DNA from: Desulfuromonas sp.
GTDB taxonomy: Bacteria; Desulfobacterota; Desulfuromonadia; Desulfuromonadales; UBA2294
DNA: 64,000 bases
Assembly: GCA_002869615.1 (NCBI GenBank)
Contig: PKUH01000095.1
Coordinates: 1 to 64,000, forward strand
Reading direction: 5' to 3'
The position numbers were made by a program, and so were the translations under genes. Below, piece after piece: positions 1-6,380 of this stretch; positions within the stretch are counted from its first letter, which is position 1; every line of letters starts with the position of its first letter. Below the pieces are notes generated by a model that was not told the DNA's origin, ran no database searches, and was given only the letters and a program-made list of their open reading frames with translations.

Positions 1-246
1 AAATGCCGAAGCGGTGAGAATCTCGGCCTCGCTCTGGCCGGCCGCTAACTCAGCAGTGACATCAAACTGACTCTTTTGACCGAGCACACCGGAATCAGCT
101 TGCTGAACATCGAGCGCCACAACCTTGAGATCAAGATTGTTCTGCAAGCCGAGCACCAGTGCCTTCTTCAGATCCAGCGGTTCGGCACAGACCGGATTGG
201 CAACCAGCAGCAAAAATACAAGTATCAGACTTTTTTTAAGTCTCAT
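1..246 (-). CDS. TolC-family outer-membrane efflux protein (partial, N-terminal 82 residues)
   Basis: The reading frame starts with ATG at 246 and runs off the left edge, so only 82 codons are visible. It opens with a signal peptide (MRLKKS, a hydrophobic LILVFLLLVA stretch, cleavage probably after VCA). Next comes LDLKKALVLGLQNNLDLKV, which resembles the first helix of TolC/OprM-type proteins (a-x-NNLDLK pattern), and then helical sequence. Its ATG overlaps the TGA of the upstream TetR gene (ATGA), so the two are translationally coupled. In such operons the next genes are usually a membrane-fusion protein and an inner-membrane pump, but they lie outside the window. The TolC assignment is inferred from the signal peptide, the first repeat and the TetR context. 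Confidence 0.7.
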   Translation of the reverse strand, partial: MRLKKSLILVFLLLVANPVCAEPLDLKKALVLGLQNNLDLKVVALDVQQADSGVLGQKSQFDVTAELAAGQSEAEILTASAF

Positions 247-929
247 GACTCAAACTCCAGTTTTCGGCGCTCCAGCACCGCCTGTTTGAATTCATTCCAA
301 CGCTCGGAATCGGACTCTTTATATGGTTTGGCAGCCGGCCCCTGCAGGGTCTGCAGGACCAGCCCGTTCAGCATCAATTCCGCCTCCTCCAACGTTTCGA
401 GATCGCCCGTGTAGAAGGCAGACAGCGTCACCAGGTAAACCGCGTGCAGGTGGCCGATCAGCAGCAACAGGTCTGCCTCCTCCGGCAACTCTCCCGCTGC
501 CTGGGCCTGACCGAGAACTTCGCCAACTTTACTAAAGTAGCGCATATCGAGTTCGCGGCTGGTACCAACCGTCCTATCACTCGGGAAGGTCATTTCACGG
601 GCAAATAACCGGCCGAACTCGTGGTTGCTGGTGACATAGCTCAACTGAGCGAGCATCTGGGCAACGAGCTGCTCATGCAAGGGGGCAACCGCATCCCGTT
701 TGGCATCGAGCTCGCCAAAGGCGTGCTCGACTTCGTCTTCGAGAAAAGCAATCAGGATTTCGCTCTTGGTATTGAAATACCCATAGATCGTCCCTTTACC
801 GACGCCGGCTTCGCGGGCGAGTTCTTCCATACTGGTCTGCTCATAACCCTTTTCACCAAACAACTTCATCGCAGCGTCGATGATCGCCTTATGTGTTTTA
901 CGTTTTTTCTGTGCACGTATACCTGGCAT
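243..929 (-). CDS. TetR/AcrR-family transcriptional regulator
   Basis: This 228-residue protein has a TetR N-terminal helix-turn-helix at about residues 10-60: KTHKAIIDAAMKLFGEKGY, then TSMEELAREAGVGKGTIYGYF and the KSEIL segment. The rest is an all-helical ligand-binding and dimerisation domain without recognisable ligand specificity. ATG at 929 is preceded by GGAGG at good spacing. It is the first gene of an operon with a TolC-type efflux gene and is probably an autorepressor of that pump: its sigma-70 promoter lies between two copies of an inverted CGAC-N4-GTCG sequence. The inducer is unknown. Confidence 0.93.
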   Translation of the reverse strand: MPGIRAQKKRKTHKAIIDAAMKLFGEKGYEQTSMEELAREAGVGKGTIYGYFNTKSEILIAFLEDEVEHAFGELDAKRDAVAPLHEQLVAQMLAQLSYVTSNHEFGRLFAREMTFPSDRTVGTSRELDMRYFSKVGEVLGQAQAAGELPEEADLLLLIGHLHAVYLVTLSAFYTGDLETLEEAELMLNGLVLQTLQGPAAKPYKESDSERWNEFKQAVLERRKLEFES

Positions 930-940
930 AATTCCTCCGC

Positions 941-1016
941 AAAAAGTCGACTGCGGTCGGAATTATACCTGACGACACTGCCCTGTCAACAAGAATCCGA
1001 CCGCAGTCGACTTTTT
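941..1016 (-). promoter_or_regulatory. Consensus sigma-70 promoter between two inverted TetR-type operators
   Basis: A 21-bp arm at 941-961 recurs as an exact inverted copy at 996-1016. Each arm contains its own dyad CGAC-TGCG-GTCG, the shape expected for a TetR dimer site. Between the arms, on the minus strand, lie TTGACA (989-984) and TATAAT (967-962) with 16 bp spacing. One operator abuts the -35 side and the other overlaps the start site and leader. This arrangement fits tight autorepression of the tetR-efflux operon. Confidence 0.85.
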
Positions 1017-1385
1017 TGTTGTTATACGAATATTTCCACTGTGCGTAGGTAAAAATATTTCCAGGTAAAATTTTGTGGGATTGGAATAAAAGCCCGGTAC
1101 GACAAGAGCGTAATCGCAATAGTCTTGACACTGGACAATGAAATTTTGGCAGGGAGTGTTGATTGTGACAGGTTGCAAAAATTTAAAACATGATACCGTA
1201 TTTATTATGGACTTGATTCAAACAAAGGTTTGATCTTCTATCTGTCAAAAGTGCAAATGCGACATTAATTCTGCCGGGACATTCCTGAAGAGTGTCCCGG
1301 ATATCACACGGAAATTGATAGTTGGTTTATCTGGGATAGCTATTAACTCTAATATTCAGAACCTGAAATAATGACAAAGCAAAAC
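1017..1385. other. Intergenic region without a recognisable gene
   Basis: About 370 bp of AT-rich sequence lie between the TetR promoter and the end of the GGDEF gene. I see no convincing reading frame with a ribosome binding site. The only structure noted is the palindrome at 1274-1300, listed separately. Confidence 0.5.
1274..1300. repeat. REP-like palindrome of the GGGACA...TGTCCC family
   Basis: CCGGGACA at 1274-1281 pairs with TGTCCCGG at 1293-1300 around a loop containing CCTGAAG. The reverse complement resembles the hairpin at 21507-21540 (GGGACACT, TTCAGG core, TGTCCC), so it is probably a dispersed extragenic palindrome. It lacks a T-run, which argues against a terminator. Confidence 0.45.
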
Positions 1386-2600
1386 TTATTTGCCGGAATA
1401 CCCTTCACTTTGTCTATGCACCACCTTATTACGTCCCGTCTCCTTGGCCTGGTATAGCGCCTCGTCAACCCGGTTAAGAGTAACCTCAATGGCTTCCCCT
1501 GCTTCATATCTGGTCACGCCGACACTGGTCCTGAGTGGGATTTCATCTCCATTCGGAGCAGTCGCCTTCGTTACATAGCAGGACTCACGAATACGCTCCG
1601 CCACATCAATTGCCAAGTTAAGGCTGGTCCGGGGCAGAACTGCAACAAATTCTTCACCGCCGAAGCGGGCAACAATGTCATTACCACGCAATTCCTGCTG
1701 GAGAATAGTGGCGGTGGTTTTCAACACTTCATCGCCGGTCAGATGGCCATACTTATCGTTAATGCGCTTGAAGCGGTCGAGGTCGAACATCAAGATACAA
1801 AAAGAGGGGACGCCTTTACTGACTTGTTCAATTTCCGTGACCAGACGTTTCATCAGCACGCGCCGGTTGATCATACCTGTCAATGGATCCTGCGTCGACT
1901 CTCGGTAAAGTTTTAACAACATTAACAGCTGACTGGCTTGAATCCATAAGGATATGCCGCCGAGGATAAAAAATATCCATAACATATTGAGGGTGTCCAG
2001 AGTCATCAATTGGCCGAGTGCAACTTGCAGCCCCAGGTAGACAATCATAATCAACGCGATCAATATGACACCCCAGGCCACCGTAAAAGGAAATACCCCC
2101 AGCATTGCAACCATCATTAAAGGCATGAACTTGTATCCGGCGAGTGAAACTTCGGTGGCACCCTGGTTAAGAACCCACATGGACGCAAAATAGAACATAC
2201 CGGCAGCCAGGATGGTCAGCAAAAAAACAACATGCACCTGGATGTTGGTCAGTCGGCGCAAGGTGAGCAGCCCGAGCGGCAACAGGGCAGCCGAAAGTAA
2301 CAGCTTGAGGATGGTCAAATCAGCGAAATGCTCCTGATTAACGAGCAGATAGTCGATGGGTGTCCACAACGGAACAGCGATGACGTAAAAAAATGTCATG
2401 AACCGCAGGCGTACAAGAATATATTCAGCGCGGGTTTCGATAAAATCCCCGGAGTGTTGTCCGGCGCTAAGAATGTCGTAAAGCTTGAATCGGCCCATGA
2501 GCAGAAATGACTGGGACTGATTGCGTGTGGTATTTTCTGTCGCGGTCGGGAACTTTCGTCTTTCTTTCATGGGCTGCTTCTCAGTGGACATGGTTGGCAA
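1386..2600 (-). CDS. Membrane-anchored GGDEF diguanylate cyclase
   Basis: The N-terminal half carries about six hydrophobic membrane segments with no known sensor fold. The C-terminal half is a GGDEF domain with DPLTGMINRR, FDLDRFKRIND and RFGGEEF. RGND five residues before GGEEF is the RxxD inhibitory site, so product feedback is expected. The guanine-recognising Asp of the GD-EVL motif is present (TGDEVL), which argues for c-di-GMP rather than a Hypr-type cGAMP synthase. Start: TTG at 2600 has AGGAG six bases upstream; ATG at 2591 is the alternative, with a distant ribosome binding site. An open extension to 2675 has neither. It is transcribed alone, after the terminator of the next operon. 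Confidence 0.9.
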   Translation of the reverse strand: MPTMSTEKQPMKERRKFPTATENTTRNQSQSFLLMGRFKLYDILSAGQHSGDFIETRAEYILVRLRFMTFFYVIAVPLWTPIDYLLVNQEHFADLTILKLLLSAALLPLGLLTLRRLTNIQVHVVFLLTILAAGMFYFASMWVLNQGATEVSLAGYKFMPLMMVAMLGVFPFTVAWGVILIALIMIVYLGLQVALGQLMTLDTLNMLWIFFILGGISLWIQASQLLMLLKLYRESTQDPLTGMINRRVLMKRLVTEIEQVSKGVPSFCILMFDLDRFKRINDKYGHLTGDEVLKTTATILQQELRGNDIVARFGGEEFVAVLPRTSLNLAIDVAERIRESCYVTKATAPNGDEIPLRTSVGVTRYEAGEAIEVTLNRVDEALYQAKETGRNKVVHRQSEGYSGK

Positions 2601-2656
2601 TGGACTCTCCTTTGAATCGATTCTGGGGACAGTATATTTAGCAAACCTCATAAAAC

Positions 2657-2696
2657 AAAAAAGAGTCATCCACAATTAAGAAGACGACTCTTTTTT
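2657..2696 (-). terminator. Intrinsic terminator of the response-regulator operon
   Basis: An 11-bp inverted repeat has arms AAAAAAGAGTC at 2657-2667 and GACTCTTTTTT at 2686-2696. It gives a GAGTC stem flanked by A/T runs and can work in both directions. On the minus strand it follows the REC-PAS gene that stops at 2745. Confidence 0.8.
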
Positions 2697-2744
2697 ACAC
2701 CGAAATTTCAATAGCGGGTCATAGCCACAGATAAATACATCAGA

Positions 2745-3500
2745 TTATACTTCAATTTTTGTAAAGGGTTGCGACTCATCCCTCATTACCAACACCAAAT
2801 CGTTACCCTCTTTTGAGTATGATTGGATCGGATTGATATTAATCCCAAGTTGCAACTTGTTATTCGGTGAACTTTCAAAATCAATTTTATAGAACTCTCC
2901 TTCAACTCTTGATTGGAGCAAATCCTTGAGTTGCCAGATTATTTCGCTGCCAGATTCTTTCGTTAATTCATCTATTTTCTTGCCAAGAATATCGGAATCG
3001 ACATTCAAAAGCTGCATCGCCGAATAGTTTGCATCTATAATTTCAAGATCCGAGTTAAAAACTAAAATCCCTTCCTGCACACCCTCAAAGATTGCTCTTA
3101 ACCTTTTTTGATATCGTTCATTTTCATCCAAAGCATTTTTATATTGGACGGCTCTTTGCGCATGCCTAATAATCTCATTCTGAACGAGCGGCTTTGTTAA
3201 ATAATCAAAGGCTGACAACCTTACAGACTCGGCAGCGGTGTCAATACCAGGTGAACCTGTAATCATAATAACAGGACAGTTCGGGTTCAATTCCTTCGAT
3301 GCTTTCAGGATATCTATCCCGCTGTCCTGACCAAGGAGGATATCCAGAAATAAAGCATCATAAGTGTTTTCCTCCAGAAAATTCTTCGCCTGTTCAAAAG
3401 ACTCGGCAACATCAACAACATAACCTTCCTGTGTAAGAAATTCAGAAAACGAATAACGAATACTTTCCTCATCATCTACAATTAAAATTCGATGCGGCAT
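2745..3500 (-). CDS. Response regulator, REC-PAS, without DNA-binding output
   Basis: An N-terminal receiver domain (residues ~1-118) shows the acidic pair in VDDEE, the phosphorylatable Asp in FLDILLG, the Thr of MITGS and the Lys of LTKP. A short linker helix leads into a PAS-like domain (about residues 135-245: AIFEGVQEGILVFNSDLEII). There is no helix-turn-helix, GGDEF or kinase domain, so it probably acts by protein contacts. ATG at 3500 follows GAGAGG; an alternative ATG at 3512 overlaps the stop of the upstream REC gene but has no ribosome binding site. It is the second gene of the operon under the GEMM-I riboswitch. Confidence 0.85.
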   Translation of the reverse strand: MPHRILIVDDEESIRYSFSEFLTQEGYVVDVAESFEQAKNFLEENTYDALFLDILLGQDSGIDILKASKELNPNCPVIMITGSPGIDTAAESVRLSAFDYLTKPLVQNEIIRHAQRAVQYKNALDENERYQKRLRAIFEGVQEGILVFNSDLEIIDANYSAMQLLNVDSDILGKKIDELTKESGSEIIWQLKDLLQSRVEGEFYKIDFESSPNNKLQLGININPIQSYSKEGNDLVLVMRDESQPFTKIEV

Positions 3501-3508
3501 AATCCCTC

Positions 3509-3937
3509 TCATGTCGTTACGGATAGCTCTGTCAGTTTCCTGGCCGGATCTATCCTCTTTTTTGCTTCCTCTATTATTAACTCAAGTTGTGTTAAAGAAA
3601 TCGGTTTGTCAAGAACAGAACAACCCAGCTTCCGGGCTTTTGCCATGTCAATGTCGCTCGTGTTTCCAGACATGATGAATTTGTTTTCGGTCGCCCCTTT
3701 ACATCCCCTTTGCGCCATCTGATCAATAAATTCAATCCCGTTCATGCGGGGCATATTGTAATCAACAAGAAGGACATCACCACATGCGTCGTCATGATCA
3801 CACTGATGTCCCTGGTAAACCGAACAAAGTAGCGGCTCAGGAGCCGTCAGGACTTCATGGCCAAACGATTCCAGATGCCACTTAAACGTGTCCCTGATAC
3901 ATTCTTCGTCATCAACAACAAATATTCTTAAGTTCAT
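3509..3937 (-). CDS. Single-domain response regulator with a Cys/His-rich insertion
   Basis: This 142-residue stand-alone receiver starts MNLRIFVVDDEE at 3937. An open extension to 4015 runs back through the terminator stem and is not credible. The phosphoacceptor Asp lies in LLVDYNMPRMNG, the switch residue in IMSGN and the Lys in LDKPIS. Between beta-2 and beta-3 there is an unusual insertion with CSVYQGHQCDHDDACGD, three Cys and two His, which could bind a metal or act as a redox switch. It is the first gene after the GEMM-I riboswitch and terminator, and is followed by a REC-PAS gene. The ribosome binding site is weak. Confidence 0.85.
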   Translation of the reverse strand: MNLRIFVVDDEECIRDTFKWHLESFGHEVLTAPEPLLCSVYQGHQCDHDDACGDVLLVDYNMPRMNGIEFIDQMAQRGCKGATENKFIMSGNTSDIDMAKARKLGCSVLDKPISLTQLELIIEEAKKRIDPARKLTELSVTT

Positions 3938-3963
3938 AAATAATATATACCTGTACCTGAAAT

Positions 3964-3999
3964 AAAAAAAGTCTATCCCCAAAACCGAAGATAGACTTT
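3964..3999 (-). terminator. Terminator forming the riboswitch expression platform
   Basis: On the minus strand AAAGTCTATC and GATAGACTTT (3999-3990 and 3977-3968) form a 10-bp stem followed by a run of T. It lies between the GEMM-I aptamer and the start codon at 3937, so it is most simply a ligand-controlled transcription terminator. Confidence 0.85.
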
Positions 4000-4015
4000 T
4001 ATAAGTGACTAACAT

Positions 4016-4098
4016 TTTCTCTTCGGCAACCGGGCTGACTCATTATTGAGCCCCCTAGCTTTGCGTCCTTGGGTCACCCCAAGTTTGCTCTTATCGGA
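4016..4098 (-). promoter_or_regulatory. GEMM-I cyclic dinucleotide riboswitch, probably the cGAMP-preferring GEMM-Ib type
   Basis: On the minus strand the conserved GEMM-I elements are in order: GAGCAAAC, a stem CTTGGG capped by a GTGA tetraloop and closed by CCCAAG, then GGACGCAAAGC, a second helix, and GGTTGCCGA. Counting from the conserved GCAAA, the nucleotide equal to Vc2 position 20 is A (complement of T at 4089), not G. In published work A20 marks GEMM-Ib RNAs from Geobacter that sense 3',3'-cGAMP. A strong terminator follows, so the switch probably controls transcription of the two REC genes. The class is clear from sequence; ligand preference is inferred from one nucleotide. Confidence 0.88.
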
Positions 4099-4107
4099 TG
4101 TAATTAC

Positions 4108-4136
4108 CTTGTATTATTTCAGGGAGGAATTGTCAA
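4108..4136 (-). promoter_or_regulatory. Putative promoter of the riboswitch operon
   Basis: TTGACA at 4136-4131 is followed 17 bp later by TACAAG at 4113-4108. Transcription would start just upstream of the aptamer. The -35 box is perfect and the -10 box moderate. Confidence 0.55.
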
Positions 4137-4160
4137 GATATATCAAACAAAAACAAACAT

Positions 4161-4210
4161 CGGGGTCAGCCCTTGACTTGAAACATGTCCAATGTCAAGG
4201 CTGACCCCGG
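4161..4210. repeat. REP-like palindrome of the GGGGTCAGCC family
   Basis: Arms CGGGGTCAGCCCTTGAC (4161-4177) and GTCAAGGCTGACCCCGG (4194-4210) are complementary apart from one extra C. They flank a 16-base loop with ATGT. The form resembles extragenic palindromes mobilised by REP-associated transposases. It lies between the riboswitch operon and the end of the restriction island and may be near the island boundary. Confidence 0.6.
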
Positions 4211-4242
4211 ATCTATAGTCTTAATAAGTTCGGCTTATGAAA

Positions 4243-4626
4243 TTATCCGGCAAATTTTGCAATTTCCTCAAATTCGAGCTCACTCAAATACCGACCAAAC
4301 TGAAATCCAGTGATGTTTAAATTAGATAACTTCACTTTGTTTCGATACAGAATAGACTTCGCAATACAATAAACCTGTTTTACCTTCGGATAAGCCTGAA
4401 TGTCATGAGGACTTGGAGCATCCATTGAACTCACGACAAAATGGCCGTGGGCAAACCCTTCCCGTGAAAGGACTATAATGTCAGCCTTCTTTTTTTGGGT
4501 AAACCGATAACGGCCACCTTCATCTGAAAATATCCCTTCAGCAATGTAATGCCGAAAATGCTGTTCTGTTGGAAAACCGAGTTCAGTTCGATCAGGATTA
4601 CCGTAAACGATTATCTTCCTTTCCAT
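4243..4626 (-). CDS. Hypothetical protein, last gene of the restriction operon
   Basis: I do not recognise this 127-residue protein. It begins MERKIIVYGNPDRTELGF and contains a beta-rich stretch (RYRFTQKKKADIIVLSREG, then HGHFVVSSMDAP). Nothing suggests a signal peptide, membrane segment or metal site. Its ATG lies six bases after the hsdM stop, so it belongs to the hsd transcription unit. It could be a nucleic-acid-binding accessory or a methylation-associated factor, but that is context only. Confidence 0.75.
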   Translation of the reverse strand: MERKIIVYGNPDRTELGFPTEQHFRHYIAEGIFSDEGGRYRFTQKKKADIIVLSREGFAHGHFVVSSMDAPSPHDIQAYPKVKQVYCIAKSILYRNKVKLSNLNITGFQFGRYLSELEFEEIAKFAG

Positions 4627-4632
4627 ACTCTG

Positions 4633-6216
4633 TTATTCCTCCTCTACTTCCTCACCCAAATCCTCAGCAATCTCCCGGAACTGCTCCAGTGCCGCCTGAA
4701 GGTCTTCAATGATCTCCGCAGCAAGCACACCTGGTTCCGGGAGGTTCTCAGAATCCTCCAGGGAGTCGTCTTTGAGCCAGAAGATATCCAGACTCGCCTT
4801 ATCGCGGGCAATCAACTCTTCATAGTCGTAACTGCGCCACCTGCCGTTTGGATTTTTTTCGCTCCATGTGGGTTGGCGGCTTGCCTGCGCGGAGCCTCGC
4901 GAGGCAGGCAGGTAGAGCTTGACGAACTCGTCAAGGTCGCTGCGCTTGAGCGGGTTAGTCTTGAGGGTGAAGTGCATGTTGGTGCGCAGATCGTAAATCC
5001 ACAGTTTCTTGGTCCACGGGGTTTCGCTGGCCGGTTTGCGGTCGAAGAAGATCACGTTCGCCTTCACGCCCTGAGCGTAGAAGAGACCGGTCGGCAGGCG
5101 CAGGATGGTGTGGACGTTACACTCGTGCAGCAGCTTGCGGCGGATGGTCTCCCCTGCCCCGCCTTCGAACAGTACGTTGTCCGGCACGACTACGGCGGCG
5201 CGACCGTGCTGCTTGAGAAGGGTTTTGACGTGCTGCATGAAGTTGAGCTGCTTGTTCGAGGTGGTCGCCCAGAAGTCGTCGCGCTCGACGGTCTCCTTCT
5301 CCTTGGCGACCTTGCCATCTTCGCCGACGATGGTGGTGCTGCTCTTCTTACCGAAGGGGGGATTGGTCAGGATAATATCGAAGCGGTCACCCGGATCGGC
5401 GGCGAGGGAATCGGAGACTGCCAGTGGCAGGTCGCTGTCGAGGCCTGCCTGCCCATCGGGCGCAGGTAAACCACTGATACCGTGCAACATAAAGTTCATT
5501 GCACAGAGCCGCGCGGTCGATTGCACCAACTCCCATCCCTTGAAGGTTCCTTCCTTGAGCGCCTTGCTCTCGGCCTTGGTCATGTGGGGATGATTGGAAA
5601 CAATGCTGTCATGGGCCGCGAGCAGAAAGCCGCCGGTACCGCAGGCCGGGTCGCAGATCGTTTCTCCCGGTTTGGGTGCAATACAATCGACGATCGCCTG
5701 GATCAACGGACGCGGGGTGAAGTACTGCCCGGCACCGCTCTTGGTGTCCTGGGCGTTCTTCTCCAGCAACCCCTCGTAGGCATCGCCCTTGACGTCGGCA
5801 CTCATCACCGACCAGTTTTCCTTGTCGAGCAGATCGACGATCAGGCGACGCAGCTTGGCTGGGTCCTGGAACTTGTTCTGCGACTTGTTGAAGATCAGCC
5901 CGAGCAGGCCCTTTTCGTTGCCGAGATTTTCCAGAGTGTGGCGGTAGTGGTCGAAGAGTTCGTCGCCGTCCTTCTTGAGCAGCGTCGGCCAGGAGTATTC
6001 GGCGGGGACGGTGCTCGGTTGCTTGTGTGCGCCTGCCTGCATATTCTGCGCAGGCGAGCCCGAGGCAGGCACATACGGCGGTTTGGTCCGCTCATCGGCC
6101 ATCTTGAGGAAGAGCAGATAGGTGAGCTGTTCGACGTAATCGCCATAGCTCATGCCGTCATCCCTCAATACATTACAAAAATTCCAAAGCTTACTAACTA
6201 TCGCTGCGGGAGTCAT
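4633..6216 (-). CDS. hsdM: Type I restriction-modification system DNA methyltransferase subunit HsdM
   Basis: This 527-residue N6-adenine methyltransferase has the helical HsdM N-terminus (SKLWNFCNVLRDDGM, YGDYVEQLTYLLFLKM). It also has the SAM-binding motif CDPACGTGGFLL with TPRPLI before it, and the catalytic NPPF of ILTNPPFGKKSS. The C-terminal DESLxxExxNLPEP-type tail is typical. Three in-frame palindromic elements interrupt it: YVPASGSPAQNMQAGAHK near the N-terminus, SGLPAPDGQAGLDS in the middle, and YLPASRGSAQASRQP near the C-terminus. All sit where homologues have loops, so function may survive. Its ATG overlaps the stop of a short ORF that repeats its own first ten residues. Confidence 0.95.
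   Translation of the reverse strand: MTPAAIVSKLWNFCNVLRDDGMSYGDYVEQLTYLLFLKMADERTKPPYVPASGSPAQNMQAGAHKQPSTVPAEYSWPTLLKKDGDELFDHYRHTLENLGNEKGLLGLIFNKSQNKFQDPAKLRRLIVDLLDKENWSVMSADVKGDAYEGLLEKNAQDTKSGAGQYFTPRPLIQAIVDCIAPKPGETICDPACGTGGFLLAAHDSIVSNHPHMTKAESKALKEGTFKGWELVQSTARLCAMNFMLHGISGLPAPDGQAGLDSDLPLAVSDSLAADPGDRFDIILTNPPFGKKSSTTIVGEDGKVAKEKETVERDDFWATTSNKQLNFMQHVKTLLKQHGRAAVVVPDNVLFEGGAGETIRRKLLHECNVHTILRLPTGLFYAQGVKANVIFFDRKPASETPWTKKLWIYDLRTNMHFTLKTNPLKRSDLDEFVKLYLPASRGSAQASRQPTWSEKNPNGRWRSYDYEELIARDKASLDIFWLKDDSLEDSENLPEPGVLAAEIIEDLQAALEQFREIAEDLGEEVEEE
4880..4914. repeat. Intragenic palindromic element in hsdM (C-terminal part)
   Basis: GCTTGCCTGCGCGGAGC and GCGAGGCAGGCAGGTAG form a long imperfect palindrome inside hsdM. 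It reads in frame as LPASRGSAQAS. It is the reverse orientation of the element at 9782-9816. Confidence 0.75.
5443..5472. repeat. Intragenic palindromic element in hsdM (central part)
   Basis: On the coding strand TTTACCTGCGCCC is followed by GATGGGCAGGCAGGC. It has the family ends TTACCTGCGC and GGCAGGCAGG and encodes LPAPDGQAG in frame, just before the catalytic domain's substrate region. Confidence 0.75.
6029..6075. repeat. Intragenic palindromic element in hsdM (N-terminal part)
   Basis: On the coding strand GTGCCTGCCTCGGGC, TCGCCTGCGCAG and ATGCAGGCAGGCGCAC follow each other as a compound palindrome, perhaps two fused copies. It encodes VPASGSPAQNMQAGAHK in frame, between the KPPY and PSTVPAEYSWP segments that are adjacent in typical HsdM proteins. 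Confidence 0.75.
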
Positions 6217-6240
6217 AAATCACTTTCTTGATATGTCACG

Positions 6241-6300
6241 CTTGCCTGCCTGTCTGCGTGCAACGCACAGGTAGACGCCGAGCCTGTGAGGCAGGCAGGG
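6241..6300. repeat. Palindromic element, long copy, in the hsdM relic
   Basis: CTTGCCTGCCTG at the left pairs with GAGGCAGGCAGGG at the right, with an inner TGCGTG-CAACGCA hairpin and a CAGGTAGACGCCGAGCCTG segment. It is the longest non-coding member of the family and replaces the sequence after NVL in the relic. Confidence 0.7.
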
Positions 6301-6320
6301 AGAACGTTACAGTAGTTACA

Positions 6321-6348
6321 GTTTATCTGCGCACGAAGTGCAGGCAGG
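6321..6348. repeat. Palindromic element, short copy, in the hsdM relic
   Basis: GTTTATCTGCGCAC-GAA-GTGCAGGCAGG is a near-minimal family member (GTTTAcCTGCGC...GCAGGCAGG). It sits between the relic codons for SKL and CNYCNVL and keeps the frame open. Confidence 0.7.
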
Positions 6349-6380
6349 AGTTTGGATACAATTGCTGCTGGTGTCATTAT

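Larger units (their letters stand above)
6213..6377 (-). pseudogene. Relic of an hsdM N-terminus invaded by two palindromic elements; 54-codon ORF coupled to hsdM
   Basis: ATG at 6377 starts three bases after the stop of the coiled-coil gene. The frame begins MTPAAIVSKL, exactly the first ten residues of HsdM, then LPALRAQIN (a palindromic element), then CNYCNVL (HsdM has WNFCNVL), then a second element. It ends at TGA 6215-6213, overlapping the hsdM ATG as ATGA. The two copies of MTPAAIVSKL differ at most synonymous sites, so this is not a recent duplication. It looks like the start of a divergent hsdM whose remainder was replaced, now possibly a coupled leader ORF. Confidence 0.7.

Noticed and set aside
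1340-1375. A CTCTAAT-containing stretch that looked like the anticodon loop of a pyrrolysine tRNA
   Set aside because: The flanks do not fold into acceptor, D or T arms. No CUA tRNA is visible in the window.
1386-2600. GGDEF protein as the cGAMP (Hypr) synthase feeding the nearby riboswitch
   Set aside because: The discriminating residue is the canonical Asp (TGDEVL), not the Ser of Hypr enzymes, so c-di-GMP is the expected product.
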